Assembly: GCF_002179555.1 (NCBI RefSeq)
Contig: NZ_NHOU01000010.1
Location: forward strand, 1-64,000
Reading direction: 5' to 3'
From: Salinicola salarius
GTDB taxonomy: Bacteria; Pseudomonadota; Gammaproteobacteria; Pseudomonadales; Halomonadaceae
Length of the DNA: 64,000 bases
This document shows, one piece after another, positions 9,452 through 20,180 of this stretch; positions within the stretch are counted from its first letter, which is position 1; each line of letters starts with the position of its first letter. The notes beneath the pieces were generated by a model, which saw nothing but the letters and a program-made list of their open reading frames with translations, had not been told where the DNA came from and searched no databases. A program made the position numbers and the translations under genes.

Positions 9452-10360
9452 ATGCATATCGGCATCCTGTCACGCAATCGCAACCTCTACTCGACGCGCC
9501 GCCTGGTCGAGGCCGCCGAGCAGCGTGGCCATACCGTCAGAGTCGTCGACACGCTGCGCTGTTACATGAGCATCGCCTCGCACCGCCCTTCGATTCATTA
9601 CAAGGGCGAAGAGCTCGAGTCCTTCGATGCCATCGTTCCGCGCATCGGAGCATCGGTCACGTTCTACGGCTGTGCCGTGCTGAGGCAGTTCGAGATGATG
9701 AACACGTACGTGCTCAACGATTCGGTCGCGATCACTCGCTCGCGAGATAAATTGCGCTCCCTGCAACTGCTCTCCCGCAAGGGGCTTGGGTTACCGGTCA
9801 CCGGCTTTGCCCACTCGCCCGACGACATCCCCGACCTGATCACCATGGCTAAGGGCGCACCGTTGGTGATCAAGCTGCTGGAAGGCACGCAGGGCATCGG
9901 CGTGGTCCTGGCGGAAACCAACCAGGCCGCCGAGTCGGTCATCCAGGCTTTCATGGGCATGAAGGCAAACATCATGGTTCAGGAGTACATCAAGGAAGCC
10001 AAGGGCGCCGATATTCGCTGCCTCGTGATCGGCGACAAGGTCGTGGCATCGATGAAGCGCCAGGCTGCCGAGGGTGAATTCCGTTCCAACCTCCACCGCG
10101 GCGGCACCGCCAGCGTCATCCGCATCACGCCGGAAGAGCGCTCCACCGCGATTCGCGCAGCCAAGGCCATGGGGCTCGGCGTGGCGGGTGTCGATCTGCT
10201 GCGCTCCAACCATGGCCCGGTGATCATGGAGGTCAATTCCTCCCCTGGCCTGCAGGGTATCGAAACCGCGACCGGCAAGGATATCGCGGGCCTGATCGTC
10301 GAGCATCTGGAGAAAAATGCCAGCACGCCACGGAAAGCGCCGCCGAAACCCAAGGGCTGA
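9452..10360 (+). CDS. rimK: Ribosomal protein S6 glutamate ligase RimK
   Basis: ATP-grasp ligase, 302 residues, which adds glutamates to the C-terminus of ribosomal protein S6. The start [18 protein letters not shown] is typical of RimK. ATP-grasp features include the lysine-rich [16 protein letters not shown] loop (about 138-153), [18 protein letters not shown] and the metal-binding [15 protein letters not shown] near residue 260. CGGAG lies upstream of the ATG. It follows the RimB-like protease, the arrangement known from pseudomonad rim operons. Confidence 0.92.
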   Translation: MHIGILSRNRNLYSTRRLVEAAEQRGHTVRVVDTLRCYMSIASHRPSIHYKGEELESFDAIVPRIGASVTFYGCAVLRQFEMMNTYVLNDSVAITRSRDKLRSLQLLSRKGLGLPVTGFAHSPDDIPDLITMAKGAPLVIKLLEGTQGIGVVLAETNQAAESVIQAFMGMKANIMVQEYIKEAKGADIRCLVIGDKVVASMKRQAAEGEFRSNLHRGGTASVIRITPEERSTAIRAAKAMGLGVAGVDLLRSNHGPVIMEVNSSPGLQGIETATGKDIAGLIVEHLEKNASTPRKAPPKPKG

Positions 10361-10470
10361 TGGATAGCGGTCGAACAAATGGCCGAAAATCCTAAATTTT
10401 TCTGCGCCCGGGGGTGGCAAAACAGTGTTTCCGGCCGCACAATTTGTGTCACCTCAGGAGGTGGCCGCAC

Positions 10471-10911
10471 ATGTTTCTCGACAATCGCCAAGTGGCGATG
10501 GACAGCGTACTCGAAGCGCTGGCCGACAGTCTCGATTACTTTCAGGACAATCTCGATCGCCTGCGACCGGCGTTGCGTAATGCCCTGAAACCCCATTACG
10601 AGGAACGTGGGGCCGCCATGCGCGAACTGCAGCAACTGGTTCGCGAACATCTCGATATACTGCCTCGCGATGCCGATGTCGAACGCGACGATTACCTCTG
10701 GCTCTGGAGCCGTATCAAGAGCTTCGTCGGCAACGACAGTGCCGTACTACTCGGAGAGCTGCTCGAGCAGGAGCGCGTATTGATGCAGGCGCTGGGCACC
10801 GCGTTCACGCACCCCTTGCCGGAAGCCCTGGAGCCCTCGCTGGAACGGTGTTGGAAGAACTGCCGCGCATTGATCCGGGAGATCAACAAGCTGCAGCAAC
10901 GCCAACGCTAA
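10471..10911 (+). CDS. Small helical protein, possibly four-helix-bundle (PA2169/DUF2383-like)
   Basis: 146 residues after a strong ribosome site (AGGAGGT, ATG at 10471). The sequence is predicted almost entirely helical, with four amphipathic segments, and opens with DSVLEALADSLDYFQDNLDRLRPAL. The layout resembles four-helix-bundle stress proteins of the DUF2383/PA2169 type, but I cannot place it firmly. No signal peptide or membrane segment is visible. It is 110 bases after rimK and may be transcribed separately. Confidence 0.6.
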   Translation: MFLDNRQVAMDSVLEALADSLDYFQDNLDRLRPALRNALKPHYEERGAAMRELQQLVREHLDILPRDADVERDDYLWLWSRIKSFVGNDSAVLLGELLEQERVLMQALGTAFTHPLPEALEPSLERCWKNCRALIREINKLQQRQR

Positions 10912-10968
10912 GAAGCGGTTCTTGGAGGCATGCTACCTTGCTGGCGACAACTCAGGCCTGGATGCGTG

Positions 10969-11628
10969 TCATGGCGATGACAGCTGGATCGGCTCCAGAG
11001 GCCCCAGGAAGTAAGGCTTTCGCCCCCAGACGTAGAGATCGCCAAAGGTAGCGGCACGGGCGAGCCATTCGCGTAGACGTAGCCGCCATTCTCCCTCAAC
11101 GCCATCATCGGGCACCGCACAGCCGGTAGCCTCGATCCCCAGAACCTCGGCGATGAACAGAGCCCGTGGCAGGTGCCAGCCCTGGGAAATCAGCATCAGG
11201 CGATCCGCGCCAAACACCTCCTTGGCACGAACCACGCTATCGAAAGTACTGAAGCCGGCATAATCGAGCGTCATGTGAGCATCGCTGACGTTGCGATGGC
11301 GCAAGGAGCGCCACATGCTGATGGGCTCGTTGTAGTACCGCGTGCGGTTGTCGCCGGAAAGCAGCAGATGCTGAACGCGGTGAAGCCTCAGCAGCTCTGC
11401 CGAGGTCTCCATCCGGGCCTGATAGTAGGGATTGGTGCCGCCCTCTCGCAGCCACTGCGCGGTACCGAAGACCAGCCCGACCGGCTGCATGGCACACAGC
11501 GGCACCTCGTGTTCGATTCGGGCGTGGGTCTTCTGGAGTATCCAGAGATTGATCACCACGACACCGATCACCAGCAGCAACAGGCCAGCGAACAGTGCCT
11601 TGAGCAATCCCTTCAGCAGCTCGAGCAT
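10969..11628 (-). CDS. SanA/ElyC-type DUF218 membrane-anchored protein
   Basis: 219 residues with one N-terminal membrane segment (LFAGLLLLVIGVVVINLWIL) and a DUF218 domain outside the membrane. Typical motifs are PVGLVFGTAQW, LLLSGDNRTRYYNEPISM and DYAGFSTFDSVVRAKEVFG. The family includes SanA, linked to envelope permeability and vancomycin exclusion, and ElyC, linked to envelope integrity. The closest resemblance is to SanA. It is convergent with the preceding gene and stands alone. Confidence 0.8.
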   Translation of the reverse strand: MLELLKGLLKALFAGLLLLVIGVVVINLWILQKTHARIEHEVPLCAMQPVGLVFGTAQWLREGGTNPYYQARMETSAELLRLHRVQHLLLSGDNRTRYYNEPISMWRSLRHRNVSDAHMTLDYAGFSTFDSVVRAKEVFGADRLMLISQGWHLPRALFIAEVLGIEATGCAVPDDGVEGEWRLRLREWLARAATFGDLYVWGRKPYFLGPLEPIQLSSP

Positions 11629-11801
11629 GGATGAACGACACGGTAACGGTGTGGGGAAAGCGATCGTCGGGCGCCCCAGCCGGGAGTCGAATAGCGATTA
11701 GAGATGTCAATCAGCATGTCGCGTTCGTTATCCTGCCAGAAACCGGCTCGCGCAGCCCGGAAAGCCTGACTCCATGCCACATGCCCAGGGTCCCGTCGAC
11801 C

Positions 11802-12365
11802 CTAGAACATTCCCAGCTCGAGGCGCGCCTCTTCGCTCATCATCTCACGGCTCCAGGGAGGATCGAAAACGATTTCCACGTGAACCTTGGAGAACTGCGG
11901 CGCACCGAGAATCTTGCGCCGCGCGTCTTCAGCGATCACGTCGCCCATGCCGCAACCGGGCGCCGTCAGCGTCATGCGAATGGTCACCATGCGTTCGCCG
12001 GTAAGCAGGCGCTCGATACGACAGCCATAGACCAGTCCCAGATCGACGATGTTGACCGGTATCTCCGGGTCGAAGCATGTCCGCAACTGCTCCCAGACGA
12101 AAGCTTCCATTTCCGCTTCCGTCGCATCGGGATCCAGCGTCGGCCGCTCGAGCGCCTTCAGCCCCAGCGCGTCGAGATCATGGCCTTCGATCAGATAGAG
12201 ACGGCCTTCGTAGCTGACGGTAATCGAGTTGCCCTTGGCCTGCATCACCACCACGGTGCTGTCCTCGGCCAGCGTGATGGTCTTGCCGAACGGAATCGAA
12301 ATGACATCGACATCCCGCTGCAGCGGCATTTCCTGACCCTTGTAGACCTCGTTTAGCGGATCCAT
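11802..12365 (-). CDS. sufT: Iron-sulfur assembly protein SufT
   Basis: 187 residues ending in a MIP18/DUF59 domain. The DPEIPVNIVDLGLVYG and LTAPGCGMGDVIAEDARRK motifs are diagnostic, the latter carrying the conserved cysteine used in cluster maturation. The N-terminal 70 residues are the extra SufT segment. The start at 12365 is set by AGGAG nine bases upstream. It is the last gene of the suf operon, 52 bases after sufS. SufT homologues help mature Fe-S proteins when demand is high. Confidence 0.88.
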   Translation of the reverse strand: MDPLNEVYKGQEMPLQRDVDVISIPFGKTITLAEDSTVVVMQAKGNSITVSYEGRLYLIEGHDLDALGLKALERPTLDPDATEAEMEAFVWEQLRTCFDPEIPVNIVDLGLVYGCRIERLLTGERMVTIRMTLTAPGCGMGDVIAEDARRKILGAPQFSKVHVEIVFDPPWSREMMSEEARLELGMF

Positions 12366-12417
12366 CGTTGCTCCTGACAGAATTGCCGGCCCGGACACGC
12401 CGGAAGCCGGAACCGGC

Positions 12418-13659
12418 TCAGCGCAGCATGCCCAGCACGCGCTGCAAGGCCTCGACGAACGCATCGACCTCTTCCGGCGTGTTGTAGACTGCCAGCGAGG
12501 CACGACAGGTCGCCTCGACACCGAAATGACTCAATACCGGTTGGGCGCAGTGATGTCCGGTGCGAATCGCCACACCCAACTGATCGATCAACAGACCGAT
12601 ATCCTGGGCATGCGCACCGTCGACGAGAAACGAAATCACGCCCGCCTTCTCCGGTGCCGTGCCGATGATTCTCAGCCCGTCGATCTGTTCGAGCTTCTGG
12701 GTCGCATGATCCAGCAGCCACTGCTCCCAGGCCGACAGCCGCTCGATGCCGAGCGCGTTGACCCAGTCCAGTCCCGCGCCCATGGCGATGACATCGGCCA
12801 CCGAAGGCGTTCCCGCCTCGAACCGGTGCGGAACGGCCGCGAATTCAGTGCCACGATCGAAGGAGACTCGCGAGATCATCTCTCCGCCACCCTGCCACGG
12901 CGGCATGGACTCGAGGATGGAAGCCTTGGCATACAGCGCCCCGGCCCCCATCGGCCCATAGACCTTGTGACCCGAGAAGGCGTAGAAGTCGGCATCCAGC
13001 GCCTGCACGTCGACCGCCTGATGCGGCACAGCCTGGGCGCCATCGACCAGCATGAGCGCACCGCCGGCATGGGCATCGCGCGCCATCTCGGCAATGGGAT
13101 TGATCGTGCCCAGCGCATTGGAGACATGGTTGACGCAGACCAGCCTGGTCCGCTCGCCCAGCATCTCGCGATAGGCCTCCTGATCGAGTACGCCTCGCGC
13201 ATCGACGGGGATGACCTTGATCACGATCCCCAGCTCACGCTCGAGCAACTGCCAGGGCACGATGTTGGAGTGATGCTCCATCAACGAGATCACCACCTCG
13301 TCGCCCGCCTTCAGGTTGGCCCGGCCCCAGCTGTTGGCGACCAGATTGATCGCCTCGGTGGTCCCCCGCGTGAACACGATCTCGCGCGGCTCGAAGGCAT
13401 TGAGGTGGCGCTGAACCGTGGTGCGCACGCCTTCGAAGGCCGCCGTCGCCTCGTCGGCCAGCGTATGCAGCCCGCGATGGATATTGGCGTTGTAACGACG
13501 GTAGTAGTCGCTGAGGCTGTCGATGACCGCCACCGGCGTCTGACTGGTGGCCGCGTTGTCGAGGTAGATCAGCGGTCGACCGTGAACCTCTCGATCAAGA
13601 ATCGGAAAATCCCGACGTACGGCCGCCAGGTCCAGCGTCAGATCGGTAATCGCGGTCAT
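12418..13659 (-). CDS. sufS: Cysteine desulfurase SufS
   Basis: PLP enzyme that takes sulfur from cysteine for Fe-S cluster assembly. 413 residues, the SufS length. The PLP lysine is in AFSGHKVYGPMG and the persulfide-forming cysteine in RTGHHCAQPV. The start at 13659 lies one base after the sufD stop, with AGGAGG upstream. No sufE or sufU is visible in the operon, so the sulfur-relay partner must be encoded elsewhere or be SufD/SufB directly. Confidence 0.95.
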   Translation of the reverse strand: MTAITDLTLDLAAVRRDFPILDREVHGRPLIYLDNAATSQTPVAVIDSLSDYYRRYNANIHRGLHTLADEATAAFEGVRTTVQRHLNAFEPREIVFTRGTTEAINLVANSWGRANLKAGDEVVISLMEHHSNIVPWQLLERELGIVIKVIPVDARGVLDQEAYREMLGERTRLVCVNHVSNALGTINPIAEMARDAHAGGALMLVDGAQAVPHQAVDVQALDADFYAFSGHKVYGPMGAGALYAKASILESMPPWQGGGEMISRVSFDRGTEFAAVPHRFEAGTPSVADVIAMGAGLDWVNALGIERLSAWEQWLLDHATQKLEQIDGLRIIGTAPEKAGVISFLVDGAHAQDIGLLIDQLGVAIRTGHHCAQPVLSHFGVEATCRASLAVYNTPEEVDAFVEALQRVLGMLR

Positions 13660-13660
13660 C

Positions 13661-14998
13661 TCAAGCCTCCTGAATCGCCTCGGCGGTTTCCACCAGATCA
13701 GCCAGGTTGAAACGATCCGGCAGACGTCCCGCAACGGCCCGTTCGACGCGCTCGGCAATGATGTTGAGGCGCACCTTGTCCATGACTTCGCCGACGAAGG
13801 CCAATGTCAGCAGCGCCCGGGCCATCGGCTCGTCGATGCCGCGGCTACGCAGCGCATAGACGGCTTCCTCGTCCAGTTGGCCTGTGGTAGCGCCGTGGGA
13901 ACATTTGACGTCGTCGGCGTAGATCACCAGCTCCGGCTTGGTGTCGATCTCGGCACGGTCGGACAGCAGCAGGTTGGCGTTGTTCTGGTACGCCTCGATC
14001 TGCTGCGCGTCCTTCTTGACGAAGACTTTGCCGTTGAACACGCCACGAGAACGGTCATCTAGCACACCCTTGTAGTTCTCGTTGGAGAACGTGCGCGGCG
14101 CGTTGTGATTGACCAGCGTGTGGTTGTCGACGTGCTGACGCCCCTGGACGAAGAACAACCCGTTATAGGCCGCTTCGGCGCCTTCGGCATTGATATCCGT
14201 CACCAGATCGGTACGTACCAGCGCCCCGCCAAGGTTCAGGTTGTACGAGTTGAAGCGGCTGTCGCGCCCCTGATCGACGTGGATGCTGGCCACGTGCAGA
14301 TCCGTCAGCGCCGCTTCCTGCAACTTGTAGTGATCGACGATGGCGCCGCGATCGAGCAGCACTTCGGTCACCACGTTGGTGAAATTGGCGGCGTCGGGCT
14401 CGCCCGAATAATGTTCGACGATCGTCGCCTCGGCGCGCGCGCCCGCTTCGATCAGTACCCGCGGATGGCTCATCACCGGCCGTTCGTTGGCCCGCGACAG
14501 CAGCAGCACGTAGATCGGCTTGTCGACCACCGTACCGGGTGCCAGACGCACGATGACGCCCTCTTCGGCGAAGGCGGTATTGAGCGCCGTGAACGGCGAG
14601 AAATCGACACCCGCCAGACGGCCGAGCGAACCGCCTACTGCCTCGTGGTTGGTAGCCATTGCCTTGGACAGCGGTTCGAGGGAAACGCCGGCAGGCAGGC
14701 CGTCGAGCCGGGACAGCTCGGCACTGAACACGCCGTCGACCAGTACCAGCCGATAGGCGTCGATATCCAGGCGCTGCTCGTCGAAGCGGGCAGTGTCGAA
14801 CGCGGCGTCCGTCGCCAGAGCGAAATCGCCCTCGGCAATACGGCGCACGTCGGTATATTTCCACTCTTCGTCACGTCGCGTGGGAAAACCCATTGCCTCG
14901 AAGCGCGCCGCGCCGGCCTGGCGCCGTGCCGCGACCCAGCTGGGGTCTTCGGCGCGGCGTGCGGTCAGACGCTCGAGAAAGCGTTCCGGTGCACTCAT
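13661..14998 (-). CDS. sufD: SufBCD scaffold subunit SufD
   Basis: 445-residue scaffold protein with a beta-helix core. The N-terminal part carries FPTRRDEEWKYTDVRRIAEG, the C-terminal part DDVKCSHGATTGQLDEEAVYALRSRGI, both standard for SufD. It forms the SufBC2D complex with its neighbours. Its start codon overlaps the sufC stop by four bases. The ATG at 14998 has GGAGGG upstream. Confidence 0.93.
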   Translation of the reverse strand: MSAPERFLERLTARRAEDPSWVAARRQAGAARFEAMGFPTRRDEEWKYTDVRRIAEGDFALATDAAFDTARFDEQRLDIDAYRLVLVDGVFSAELSRLDGLPAGVSLEPLSKAMATNHEAVGGSLGRLAGVDFSPFTALNTAFAEEGVIVRLAPGTVVDKPIYVLLLSRANERPVMSHPRVLIEAGARAEATIVEHYSGEPDAANFTNVVTEVLLDRGAIVDHYKLQEAALTDLHVASIHVDQGRDSRFNSYNLNLGGALVRTDLVTDINAEGAEAAYNGLFFVQGRQHVDNHTLVNHNAPRTFSNENYKGVLDDRSRGVFNGKVFVKKDAQQIEAYQNNANLLLSDRAEIDTKPELVIYADDVKCSHGATTGQLDEEAVYALRSRGIDEPMARALLTLAFVGEVMDKVRLNIIAERVERAVAGRLPDRFNLADLVETAEAIQEA

Positions 14999-15747
14999 GC
15001 GGCAGATCCCTCCAGCACCCAATCGTAACCGCGGGCTTCGAGTTCCAGCGCCAGGTCCTTGTCGCCGCTCTTGACGATACGACCATCGACCAGCACATGA
15101 ACATGATCCGGCTCGATGTGATTGAGCAGGCGCTGATAGTGCGTTACCAGCAGAATGGCGCGATTAGCGTCACGCAGCGAGTTGACGCCGTCGGCGACGA
15201 CCTTCATGGCATCGATATCGAGGCCGGAGTCGATCTCGTCGAGCATCGCCAGCTTCGGCTGCAGCACCAGCATTTGCAGAATCTCGTTGCGCTTCTTCTC
15301 GCCGCCGGAGAATCCTTCGTTGACCGCTCGCTGCAGGAAGCTCGGGTCCATCTTCATCTCGGCGCTCTTTTCGCGCACCAGCTTCATGAACTCCGGCGCC
15401 GGGATCTCTCCTTCCCCGCGCGCGGCACGCTGGGCATTGAGCGCCGCCTTGAGCAGGTAGATGTTCTTGACCCCGGGAATCTCGACCGGGTACTGGAAAC
15501 CGAGCAGCAGACCGGCGCGAGCCCGCTCTTCGATTTCCATTTCGAGCACGTCCTGACCTTCGAACAGGATCGTGCCCTGCGTCACCTCGTAGCCATCCTT
15601 GCCGGCGATCACGGCCGACAGCGTCGACTTGCCCGCGCCGTTCGGCCCCATGATGGCATGGACCTCACCGGCATTGATGGTCAGATTGAGGCCCTTGAGG
15701 ATCGCTTTGTCCTCGACCGTAACGTGAAGATCTTTGACTTCGAGCAT
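14995..15747 (-). CDS. sufC: SufC ATPase
   Basis: 250-residue ABC-type ATPase that drives conformational change in the SufBCD scaffold. Walker A is GPNGAGKST (about 36-44), the signature is FSGGEKKRNEILQM and Walker B ends in LAMLDEIDSGLD. The gene sits between sufB and sufD in the usual order, with a 75-base gap from sufB and a four-base overlap with sufD. Confidence 0.96.
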   Translation of the reverse strand: MLEVKDLHVTVEDKAILKGLNLTINAGEVHAIMGPNGAGKSTLSAVIAGKDGYEVTQGTILFEGQDVLEMEIEERARAGLLLGFQYPVEIPGVKNIYLLKAALNAQRAARGEGEIPAPEFMKLVREKSAEMKMDPSFLQRAVNEGFSGGEKKRNEILQMLVLQPKLAMLDEIDSGLDIDAMKVVADGVNSLRDANRAILLVTHYQRLLNHIEPDHVHVLVDGRIVKSGDKDLALELEARGYDWVLEGSAA

Positions 15748-15822
15748 GTGAAACCCTTGAAACGAGAGAGACCGCCGACGCAGCCTCCCGAATTGGCATA
15801 TGAATTCGACAGTGGCGGCGAA

Positions 15823-17265
<1,443 letters not shown>

Positions 17266-17373
17266 GGTCTTCTCTCCTCTCCACCGAGAGTCTTATGACG
17301 AAGATGCAATCCCGGCTGGACACGAGAAGCGGCAAACTCTCACCGCCACCGCACCTGCCATTGCCACGTCTTC

Positions 17374-17853
17374 TTAATGTTCGCGCACTGCCCCGGTCGT
17401 CGAAGGCAACGTCACGCTTTGAATCGGTAACTGCACCGGCAACTTGAGCGGGCTGGACTGAGCGAGATGCGCCAACGTGACACAGTCGAGCAGTGTCCGT
17501 ATCGCCTGTGACACCCGCTGCCAGTTGTCGGCAACGCCACAGGTGTCCATCAGCTCGCAGTCCCCATCGGCATGGCTGCACTCGGTCATGCCGATCGGCC
17601 CCTCGATGGCGGCAATGATGTCGCTGGCGGTGATCTCCGCCGGAGATCGGGAAAGCACGTACCCCCCATGAGAACCGCGGCGGGATTCGAGCAAACCGCT
17701 TCGGGAAAGCATCTTGAGCGTCTTTCCTACCGTGGGGTGCGGAAGGCTCACGCGTGCCGCCAGTTCAGCCGCTGTATGCGCCTGCTCGGGATCCCGCGCG
17801 ATCTGCGCCATGATCACCGCCGCATAATCCGTCAATTTCGATAGTTTCAGCAT
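17374..17853 (-). CDS. Rrf2-family SUF operon regulator
   Basis: 159 residues. An N-terminal winged helix-turn-helix (LSKLTDYAAVIMAQIA, HPTVGKTLKMLSRSGLL) is followed by a cysteine cluster in ECSHADGDCELMDTCGV that fits binding of an iron-sulfur cluster. Rrf2 proteins of this type (IscR-like, the SUF-assembly regulator subgroup) sense cluster supply and repress the operon when it is sufficient. It is the first gene of the suf unit, and an IscR-like site lies 39 bases upstream, so autoregulation is likely. Confidence 0.88.
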   Translation of the reverse strand: MLKLSKLTDYAAVIMAQIARDPEQAHTAAELAARVSLPHPTVGKTLKMLSRSGLLESRRGSHGGYVLSRSPAEITASDIIAAIEGPIGMTECSHADGDCELMDTCGVADNWQRVSQAIRTLLDCVTLAHLAQSSPLKLPVQLPIQSVTLPSTTGAVREH

Positions 17854-17886
17854 GCCGTGATGCCCTCTCGATCCTGACAGCCGCTA

Positions 17887-17907
17887 TATAGGACCATTTT
17901 AGTCCTC
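17887..17907 (-). promoter_or_regulatory. IscR/Rrf2-type operator before the suf regulator
   Basis: On the minus strand the core reads GACTAAAATGGTC (17892-17904). This is a near-perfect palindrome with one mismatch to the type 1 IscR core GACTRWWWYAGTC as I remember it. It extends to AGGAC...GTCCT arms and lies about 39 bases upstream of the regulator's ATG, a position suited to repression of the whole suf operon. Confidence 0.6.
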
Positions 17908-18574
17908 TTTGCACACGCTGTGAACCCTTGGTTCTCGCCAGAGGACCGCGGCCTCTACCTGACTGCCTGCCTGCCCGAGCACCGTCGATGCCATCAGGAA
18001 CGAGGAAGCCATTCACAGACACTTGGTGTCGTTGAATTACGCAACATCAAAAGAACACAAAAAGAAAAACTCGGAAACTAAATTTTCCAATCACACCCAT
18101 TGGAAAAATAAAGTTACCAAAACCGCTTCAGAACGCTTTTTGGCGTCTCCAACCAGAGACAATAGATGTCGTCATAAAGTCACACGCTGTGCAATAGAAC
18201 GACACTAAAGCCGCATTCTTCTTTACATGAGCTTTTCCTGAATTGGAACGAAAGACGCTTTGAAACTAACGTTGTCCTCGTATTTCGGAAACACTGTTTG
18301 TCATTAGCTGTAAAGAATAAAGATCTTAAAGACCACTAAAATCAAAGGCTTGACATCTTAATGGAAATTAGCCTCGGATTTGATTGGCTTTCGTAATCCT
18401 CATCGCCCCATTACGTGACGCTTTGCAGGACGTGACGTCTTTGCAGCGGATGACAAATTGCCGTGTTCAACACTCATATGAATGCCAATGACTGGCATAT
18501 CGAATGACCGATGCCACGAGACAAGCTCGTGAACGTCGGACACATAACGATACGAATCAGCAAGGAGAGCCATC
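17908..18574 (+). promoter_or_regulatory. Long AT-rich control region before the exopolysaccharide locus
   Basis: About 670 bases without a convincing gene, clearly AT-richer than the surroundings between roughly 18030 and 18400. It holds a perfect 9-bp inverted repeat TTTTCCAAT/ATTGGAAAA spaced by seven (18083-18107) and a TTGACA box at 18350-18355 with no good -10 partner at normal spacing. It also has an imperfect direct repeat beginning ACGTGACG (18413-18429 and 18430-18449) and inverted repeats ATGCCA/TGGCAT (18482-18498) and CACGAG/CTCGTG (18515-18531). These look like operator and leader elements for ugd and the genes after it. No specific regulator can be named. Confidence 0.5.
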
Positions 18575-19987
18575 ATGCGGATTACCATCTTTGGAACTGG
18601 TTATGTAGGTCTCGTTACCGGAACCTGCCTCGCCGATGCCGGCCATGAAGTCATGTGCATGGATGTCGACAGCGACAAGATCACAGGCCTCGAGAACGGG
18701 ATCGTTCCTATCTATGAGCCCGGTCTGGAAGCGCTGGTCAAACAGAACGTGGCCGAAGAGCGCCTGCTGTTCACCACCGATCCCGCGGTAGCGGCCAATT
18801 TCGGCACCCTGCAGTTCATCGCCGTGGGTACGCCGCCGGACGAAGATGGCAGCGCCGATCTGAAATACGTGCTCAGCGTGGCAGACACCATCGCCGAACA
18901 CATGCAGGAGTACAAACTGATCATCGACAAGTCCACGGTGCCGGTCGGAACCGCGGATCGCGTGTCCGATGCAGTCCGTCGTCGCCTGCAACAGCGCGAC
19001 GTGGATATTCCCTTCGACGTCTGCTCGAATCCGGAGTTCCTTAAGGAAGGCTCTGCCGTCGAAGATTTCTCGCAGGGCGCACGCATCATCATCGGCTGTG
19101 ATTCCCCCCGCGTCGAACCGCTGATGCGCGAGTGCTATGCACCCTACAACCGGCGCCAGGAAAAGCTGATGTTCATGGACATCCGCAGCGCCGAACTGAC
19201 CAAGTACGCCGCCAATGCCATGCTGGCGACCAAGATCAGCTTCATGAACGAAGTGTCGAATCTGGCCGAGCGACTCGGTGCCGATGTCGAAAACGTGCGC
19301 CGGGGTATCGGCAGCGACCCGCGCATCGGCTACAGCTTCATCTATCCCGGCTGCGGCTATGGCGGCTCCTGCTTTCCGAAGGACGTTCAGGCGCTCGCCC
19401 GTACCGCCAGCGGCGTCGGCTACGAGGCGGAACTGCTCAACGCGGTCGAGGCCGTCAATTACCGCCAGAAGGCGAGCCTTTACACCAAGCTGTCTCAAGC
19501 ACTCGACGGTGACCTGCAAGGCAAGACCATCGCCGTCTGGGGGCTGGCGTTCAAACCCAACACCGACGACATGCGCGAAGCCCCGAGTCGCGAGCTGATG
19601 GAAGCGGTATGGGCAGCCGGCGGCAAGATTCGTGCCTACGATCCGGAAGCCATGAAGGAGTGTCAGCGAATTTACGGCGAGCGGGACGACCTGGTTCTGA
19701 CGAAACGTCGTGACAACACCCTCGAAGGCGCCGATGCGCTGGTCATCTGCACCGAGTGGAAGGCTTTCCGCACCGTCGACTTCCGCCGCCTGCGCGAACA
19801 GCTGACCACGCCAGCGATCATCGATGGCCGCAACCTGTTCAACCCGGAAAGTGTGCGTGCCGCCGGCCTGCTCTACTTCGCGGTCGGTCGCGCCGACTCG
19901 CTGCGCATTTCCCAGCCCACCGAGGCCCCCGCGCCGTTGGCGTCACAGGCCGAGCGCAGCGGCCCGGGCATCGCCTACACGCTATAA
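18575..19987 (+). CDS. ugd: UDP-glucose 6-dehydrogenase
   Basis: Oxidises UDP-glucose to UDP-glucuronate with two NAD. 470 residues: N-terminal Rossmann fold with FGTGYVG (6-12), substrate-binding [10 protein letters not shown] and [14 protein letters not shown], and the catalytic cysteine in [11 protein letters not shown] (Cys 266). These motifs mark it as UDP-glucose dehydrogenase. AlgD, the GDP-mannose enzyme of alginate loci, has FAFGGSCLPKD at the same place and is only about 436 residues long. The C-terminal 25 residues are a non-conserved tail. AAGGAGA precedes the ATG. It heads the exopolysaccharide locus and should supply its activated sugar. Confidence 0.92.
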   Translation: MRITIFGTGYVGLVTGTCLADAGHEVMCMDVDSDKITGLENGIVPIYEPGLEALVKQNVAEERLLFTTDPAVAANFGTLQFIAVGTPPDEDGSADLKYVLSVADTIAEHMQEYKLIIDKSTVPVGTADRVSDAVRRRLQQRDVDIPFDVCSNPEFLKEGSAVEDFSQGARIIIGCDSPRVEPLMRECYAPYNRRQEKLMFMDIRSAELTKYAANAMLATKISFMNEVSNLAERLGADVENVRRGIGSDPRIGYSFIYPGCGYGGSCFPKDVQALARTASGVGYEAELLNAVEAVNYRQKASLYTKLSQALDGDLQGKTIAVWGLAFKPNTDDMREAPSRELMEAVWAAGGKIRAYDPEAMKECQRIYGERDDLVLTKRRDNTLEGADALVICTEWKAFRTVDFRRLREQLTTPAIIDGRNLFNPESVRAAGLLYFAVGRADSLRISQPTEAPAPLASQAERSGPGIAYTL

Positions 19988-20108
19988 CGTGCGCTGCCGT
20001 CGGCGGCGGCAGTGACCGCCGCCGCCCCGATTTCCATCACGGTTCAGGCCGGTGCCATTGCACGGGTCTACAGGAACTTAGCGTCTGCTAGGCGGATTCG
20101 GCAGACGC

Positions 20109-20172
20109 GCAAGGGACGACGTCAAGGAACGACCCCAAGGGCAAGGGACGACGTCAAGGAACGACCCCAAGG
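20109..20172. repeat. Perfect 32-bp tandem duplication before the polymerase gene
   Basis: Two identical 32-bp units (20109-20140 and 20141-20172). The second ends eight bases before the ATG of the Alg8-like gene and supplies the AAGGA of its ribosome site; the first contains the same AAGG-type sequences. Copy number could influence leader structure and translation of the polymerase. Confidence 0.85.
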
Positions 20173-20180
20173 ACATCCCG

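Noticed and set aside
18023-18208. 61-codon open frame in the AT-rich island
   Set aside because: No ribosome site, unusual lysine-rich composition, and it covers the 9-bp inverted repeat. It is more likely control DNA.
18575-19987. Calling this gene algD because of the alginate-like neighbours
   Set aside because: The active-site motif, the substrate-binding segments and the length are those of UDP-glucose dehydrogenase.
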